Positions 55,690-64,000 of a stretch of DNA of 64,000 nucleotides are shown here, one piece after another (position 1 is the stretch's first letter; every line of letters starts with the position of its first letter). The stretch spans positions 945,001 to 1,009,000 of the forward strand of contig NC_083385.1 of the NCBI RefSeq assembly GCF_031755915.1. Reading direction: 5' to 3'. The DNA comes from Ziziphus jujuba (taxonomy: Eukaryota > Streptophyta > Magnoliopsida > Rosales > Rhamnaceae). The position numbers and the translations under genes are program-made. The notes under the pieces are model-generated. The model was given only the letters and a program-made list of their open reading frames with translations, was not told the origin of the DNA and did no database searches.

Positions 55690-56160
55690 GTAAGACTGAT
55701 TGATTAACACCGTCTACGGATTTCCACACTGTAAATTTCTCACTTTCCACCACCTTTAATTAAATAAAAAGAGAAATATTATACATATTCTTATTTAATT
55801 AGAGTAACGTAAAAATTGGACTTTCTAATTGAAGAAAACAACAGGAAATTAGTCTGTTAATTAATTATCAGCTTACGAACTGGATTATATTAATTTTCTG
55901 AAACAAGAATTAATATGCCACAAAATTATTATATATGAACAAGTTGGGAATATTTCAATTTAGTTACATAAGGGTTTCCTCTCAATCTCTGTAGTCTGCA
56001 AAAAGGATCAGCTATGAAAATTAAGCAATGCAAAGTTTCTATTGGTCATCGTAATTAAATTTGTCAAACTAAAGATTATTTTCTTGCTCCTCACGTAAGT
56101 AATACCAGGTCAAAAATTTTAAAAAATAAATAAATAAAAATACCAGGTCAACACACTTTA
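55690..56160. repeat. Direct repeat, second copy
   Basis: See 54955-55440. The two copies differ by small indels. Confidence 0.8.
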
Positions 56161-56864
56161 AATCCTACCACCTCACACCATAGCATAGCATGGCAAAAAA
56201 ACAAATAGAGGATTGTAATTCATTTCATTTATACTCTTTAAGATCCTTAGATTTAGTTAATGTGAGAACTAGGTTTGCATATATGCGAAAAAATAATGTT
56301 ATTCTTTCAAACTAAAAAGCATGAAGTTTCATATTGATGTGTGACAATATATTCCTACTGTAGGTTATTTGGTACACCATCACCTAAGAGCGTGTTGTTA
56401 TCCTGATGTTGGTATATATGTATAGGGATAGGATTGTATTTTAATATATTGTATTTGGTCAATATATAAAGGGATAGAATTGGTGTAATGAAAGCAATTT
56501 CCTTATACAAGAAAACAAATGAATTGGTCTTTATTTCCCTCTAAAATAATAGGCAGAGAAGAAAGGAAAGTGGTAATAGGTGGCTCAAATGGGTAGGCAG
56601 GTGCCATTTCAAAAATTTTGTAGTCAAAGAAACGCAAAAAAGTAAACTTCTCATATAATCGGTTGTTCAATCTAAAACAGGATCTTAATTGCATATACAA
56701 TGCCACATTGACTTGCAATAGGATATTTGTAAATTTGGCATATATTTGTAATCTTAGCAGAATCGTAATATTACATTTTTTTCCTTGTCGGTTGATTTGG
56801 AAAATATTTACGTAATTCAAAGATTCATCTTTGCGTTGCGTATCTTTGAAAAAGGCAAAACAAG

Positions 56865-56898
<34 letters not shown>

Positions 56899-57208
56899 AA
56901 AGTCTTGTTATTGCGTATGGTAGCATTCGAGTTGGGAAAACGCAAAAAGACATCCTCTTTCAATTCAATGGTCAAACTTAATATCCATGTATAAGTAAAA
57001 TAAAATAAAATAAATAAAATATTTTTTGTATTATTTTCGATTCTTTTTTTTTTTCTTTTTTTTTTGGAATAATAAGAGAAGACGTCATTAATAATTAAGA
57101 AGAATAAGGTGATGCATCAGCATTCAAGGGTACATGAATTCAAGTACCAAAACCATTTCTGATTTTCCCATCTTTAATTTCCTTCCTTATATATATTCAC
57201 GTACATGC

Positions 57209-59955
<2,747 letters not shown>

Positions 59956-60275
59956 TCACCAATATAATATTGTGATGAAGTTCTATATTTTAAACAAGAA
60001 TAATATGAATAATACTTCTCACTTTTATTTTCAATTTTACGATATCGTTTTATACAATACTACTTGTTACTAAACTTTTCTCAGTATTTAAAACTCTAAA
60101 AACCCCTCTATCCGAAGTTTAAAACCTGCTGATAAAGATTTACGTGCTACAACTTCTTATTTGATAATACACTCGGACATACATGAGAACCAGAACTAGA
60201 ACTTCTATATCTAATGAGACAAGTGCTATGTTTTTTGGTGACTGGATCTTCATGTTTATCTTATAGGTGTTACAA

Positions 60276-60403
60276 CTAGTTGCTAAACATTTATAATTAG
60301 AATATGACTTCTGATACATTTTCTTTCTTTGAAAAAAGTCTAGTTGCTAAACATTTATAATTAGAATATGACTTCTGATACATTTTCTTTCTTTGAAAAA
60401 AGT
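60276..60403. repeat. Perfect 64-bp tandem duplication
   Basis: CTAGTTGCTAAACATTTATA starts at 60276 and again at 60340, and the two 64-bp units appear identical, so this is very recent. Confidence 0.95.
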
Positions 60404-60977
60404 CTAGTGTCTTTACTGTTTCTTTAAGTATTTCTGTTCACTTTTTAAATGAGAAGGTTGAAATTATTTATTACCTACTATTGGGCATTACTTAAGAGGA
60501 TGTGATATGTTTCCTTTGAGTAATTTAGGCTTTATTATTTGACATAGTTTTTGAAAAGACAAAAATAATTTTTAAAGCTCAAAAATACTTGTTTTTAAAA
60601 GTGTTTAGATAACTTTTAGATTTTAAAAGTATTTCTAACCAAAATCAATAAAGAATAATTTTTTCATGAAACACTCTTTAAAAAAAATAAAAAATGAAGC
60701 AAAAACTATGCTAAACAAAGCCTTTACAAATTTAGTACACACGTAGCTAGTTGCTACCAAGTCAACCCTCTTGATTGTTGAGGAAATTGAATTGGTCCAT
60801 AAGTTACCAAAGCAAATCTCATTTTCTAGTTTTATCAGCTATATATAAACTTTTACACTTTTGCACCAACTTGTAATTAATTAAGTTGTCCTCATCCAGA
60901 AACAGACGGGAAGCCACTATTTTCTCAAATTACATGTTTTAAATTTTTATCACTATCTAGTATAATTGACATGTTAT

Positions 60978-61008
<31 letters not shown>

Positions 61009-62299
61009 CATATATATTTTCTTATCTTTTATATATAATTTATTATCAAGAAAAATATCCCCAAAGAAAAAAAAAAAAAGTATTGAAGCAAAAGATCTAC
61101 AGATAAGAACGATAACTATAATGTCTATATCATATACACTTGCAATTACTTATTTAGTGCTAATAGCCCCGTGTCAGTAGGAAGTACAAACATCACTTAG
61201 CTACATAGAAATTGTATATGAGAGTGACTGTCAGTGTCATCACTTTCAGAGCTTCAATTTTTTTCCACTGTGGCCTTTAACTCTCACTCCCTGTTTGTTT
61301 TTGTGGTCCAGGCTCCATTTTTACACGAAAAATTAAACATCCATCTTCTTCTCAACCAACAACATTGGGCTATGCTGGCCCAATCTCATCGCCTCTTTAG
61401 CCCATATGTAATATCTGCATAATATTATTTGATGTTTATCATAGATATTTAATAAAATCCTATCAATTCTGAGGGTATTAATTGCCTTTATATTGATAAA
61501 TATATGTATTTAGTTTTTGATAAATATATGCATATGGACCCCATGAACGTTTATAAAACCAATGCTTTTAATTCCTTTATAGATATGGCAGTAGGAATCA
61601 TGGGACAGAGGATATTGTTTGGGAGTAGCCGATCTCTGAAGATTCTGTTTGCTTTTTTCTCTAAATATTTGGCGGGCCAGCTGCGACCCGTCTGGGATGC
61701 TAAGATGTGATTGTATGCATATATATGATGCATAATATATGGTAATCCTTTCTCACTCACCATCCTCAATTTTGTCATCATCATCCTGACACGTTTGGAA
61801 GCTAGCTATTTGTGATCAAGAATTCATTAATCACATACTGGCCTAATTAAGTTTATTGACACTGCACTCATACATTTGGCCTGATAGTTATATCTCTGAG
61901 TCCACATTTTTATATTCAAAATTCAATCTTTGATTTGAATAAAACATTATTTTCCTTATAATAATAATAATAATAAAGGTTTTATTCACAACTTACAACA
62001 AAATATAAAAAGAAATATGAATATATTTGTGCCAAATCTCATGAATATTCGCATAACTTAAAATTTTTGCTCATCCCAAAAACAAAGAAAAAAAGATTGG
62101 CGGTAAAACTTGGTTTTATAAAAAAGAAATAACACATTGGGAGGAAGACTTATGTTTTGGAGTTTTGTGGGTACGATCAGAAAGTGGGGTTTTAACAGAG
62201 CAATCTTAATCATTGAAAATGGACAAAAGAGAAAAAAATGATACATGGATGTGGTGTGGATTAAGTAGAGTGATTTATTATTAATGTGTATGTGTGTGT

Positions 62300-62332
<33 letters not shown>

Positions 62333-63074
62333 TTGTGTGTGTGTATATATATATATATATAACACCAAATAATAGCATTTTGGGAGGAATAGGCATGGTA
62401 ATGGTATATATGCCTGCAGCAAATAAGTCAATCTCAGTTTGTATCGAGGGACCGATCCCATATTCTGCTGTCTGTTGTGAGTTTTCCTTCTCATTCACTG
62501 TCTTCCACCATTTGCCTCTTCATCATCATCAACTCTTTCAAGTGACAGTGGTCCAACCACCACTCTATTATTGTGTCACATTTTTTCATCTTCAAATTTA
62601 ATTAATTTTGAATTGTGTGAATCCGTTTTATTTCTGTCCTCCAGTCCCTTTGAAATTTGAAAATGGTTTTAATCATAATCAAGTTTTTTGGGACACCTTT
62701 TTATCCCCCAATCCAGTAGATATTCACATCTTTAAGAGGTAGTGTGACAACGAGCTAGCTATAGCTAGCTTCACATTTCCAGCATAAAATGATGATATTC
62801 GGAAACTAAAAGCCACACCCCGAGCTATGTATACACTAATTAATTTTGGTTGTCCCACAAGGACCCAATATGTTTCATGCCTTACTTATTTACTTTTATC
62901 ATAGAATCTTTGGGATTTGAGATTTTTGCACATCTTATTTATTTATTTATTTATTTTTGTTATTCGCATTTTTGGAATGGAAATCATGCATATTGAACAT
63001 ATATAGCTCCTTTTACTAAACGGGATCATCCAATTCACACTACTTGTCCCTCTGCAAGCCTTTTTTTTCCTTTT

Positions 63075-63245
63075 TCTTTTTGGGTGGGGGGGTTGGGGGT
63101 GTGTGGGCAAGAATTCTATATAAGATGAATTAATTAAACTATAGCTTGTTTGTTGTTTTTTTTTTTTTTTTGGGGGGCGGGGGGGGGGGGGGGGGTGGGT
63201 GGTAAGAATTCTATATAAGATGAATTAATTAAACTACAGCTTGTT
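63075..63245. repeat. G-rich tandem doublet of ~95 bp
   Basis: AAGAATTCTATATAAGATGA recurs at about 63109 and 63204. Each copy follows a T-run and G-run; the second G-run is about 23 bases long with one break. Confidence 0.8.
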
Positions 63246-63551
63246 GGACACTACATGTATATTGTGGGGTCATGACCCCTCTAATAATGCCAAAAAATGA
63301 AAGCATGTATTTTGGACCTAAGACCGGGACCAGTTGATAACAATATTACTAAGTAGATTAAATCCTTCATGATATATGTTTGTTGTATGGGTGTATATTT
63401 TGACCCTGCCTTTTCAATGGAAGCTAGCTGTAAGCACGTATATTTGGACTGCATACGAACCAGCTGCGACGGACTCGGAGAGGATATATTTGTTCATCAT
63501 CGTGAATATATAGGACCCTCTGCTCAAATAAAATGGGTCCATAGCTTAGAG

Positions 63552-63597
<46 letters not shown>

Positions 63598-64000
63598 GTG
63601 TGTATATGCCTAGATGTATGAAGGGTCCGAGTCTACTCATCGAGCGTTGAACACGTTGAATGGGCATAGAGAATTTTTATAATATTACTGCAACTGTGTA
63701 AGTCTGCCAGAAGCTTCTCACGAGACGGACAACGACTAGTCAATCCAACAAAAATATAAATATAAAATTCCTTTCCCTGTTGTTTGGAGCCCTGCTCCGT
63801 CCCACTTTTTGATTCTCCATTATCTTCCTGTTGCTCTACCCCTTTTTTTTTTTTTTCTTTTTTTCTTTTTTTTTTCCTAAAAAAAAATATTTATTCTTAC
63901 TGCCAACAGGGAATGTTATAAAATTAATTAATTCTCTAAATAATCTAATTTTATTATAAGCCGATGGAAATCTGATCAACAGGGTTCTAAAACAATACAC

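Larger units (their letters stand above)
59956..64000. other. CKX copy 2 downstream region
   Basis: No gene is supported. It holds the 64-bp doublet at 60276-60403, (AT)n and (GT)n at 62301-62360, the G-rich doublet at 63080-63245, (CT)n(AT)n at 63553-63597 and poly(T) near 63843-63876. Confidence 0.55.

Noticed and set aside
62058..62498. 146-codon open frame
   Set aside because: It crosses (AT)n/(GT)n repeats and the shadow frames are similar. No exon signals.

Overview
The window is nuclear DNA of a dicot plant, probably a woody rosid; the species cannot be fixed from the sequence. The genes are split by short GT-AG introns, the intergenic DNA is very AT-rich and full of (AT)n, (CT)n, (GT)n and poly(A) tracts, and every recognisable protein is a plant nuclear type.

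Layout. (1) 1-5.5 kb, minus strand: a receptor-like kinase with a long proline-rich ectodomain, its 3' end lying beyond base 1. (2) 8.5-21 kb, unit A: an intact 10-exon CwfJ/CCCH zinc-finger gene (C3H64-like, minus strand) head-to-head with an A70-like DUF4408/DUF761 gene (plus strand). (3) 21.2-27.4 kb: a gene-poor mosaic of AT-rich direct repeats and single-exon fragments of other genes (ribosomal protein SA, a DUF789 protein, the second exon of an LBD gene). (4) 27.4-41.2 kb, unit B: a second copy of unit A in the same orientation. Its C3H64 copy is a pseudogene with three frame-breaking lesions; its A70-like copy is intact. (5) 42.6-43.5 kb, minus strand: a two-exon LOB-domain gene. (6) 45.4-47.4 kb, plus strand: a seven-exon DENR/TMA22 gene. 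(7) 48.8-51.6 and 57.2-60.0 kb, plus strand: two tandem five-exon cytokinin oxidase/dehydrogenase genes inside a larger tandem duplication whose copies start about 8.4 kb apart.

As I recall the Arabidopsis map, relatives of the kinase (At5g56890), C3H64 (At5g56900), CKX3 (At5g56970) and A70 (At5g56980) lie close together on chromosome 5. The window therefore looks like a conserved syntenic block that has since been enlarged by a roughly 13-kb segmental duplication, an inverted duplication at the LBD locus and a CKX tandem duplication.

The most interesting signals are: a textbook U12-type AT-AC intron kept in both C3H64 copies; a chain of phase-1 exons, nearly all multiples of three, that builds the kinase ectodomain; unit A and unit B each bracketed by its own, unrelated inverted repeat; and two tiny poly(A) insertions with the same 8-base core, each flanked by a target-site duplication and both found only in unit B.
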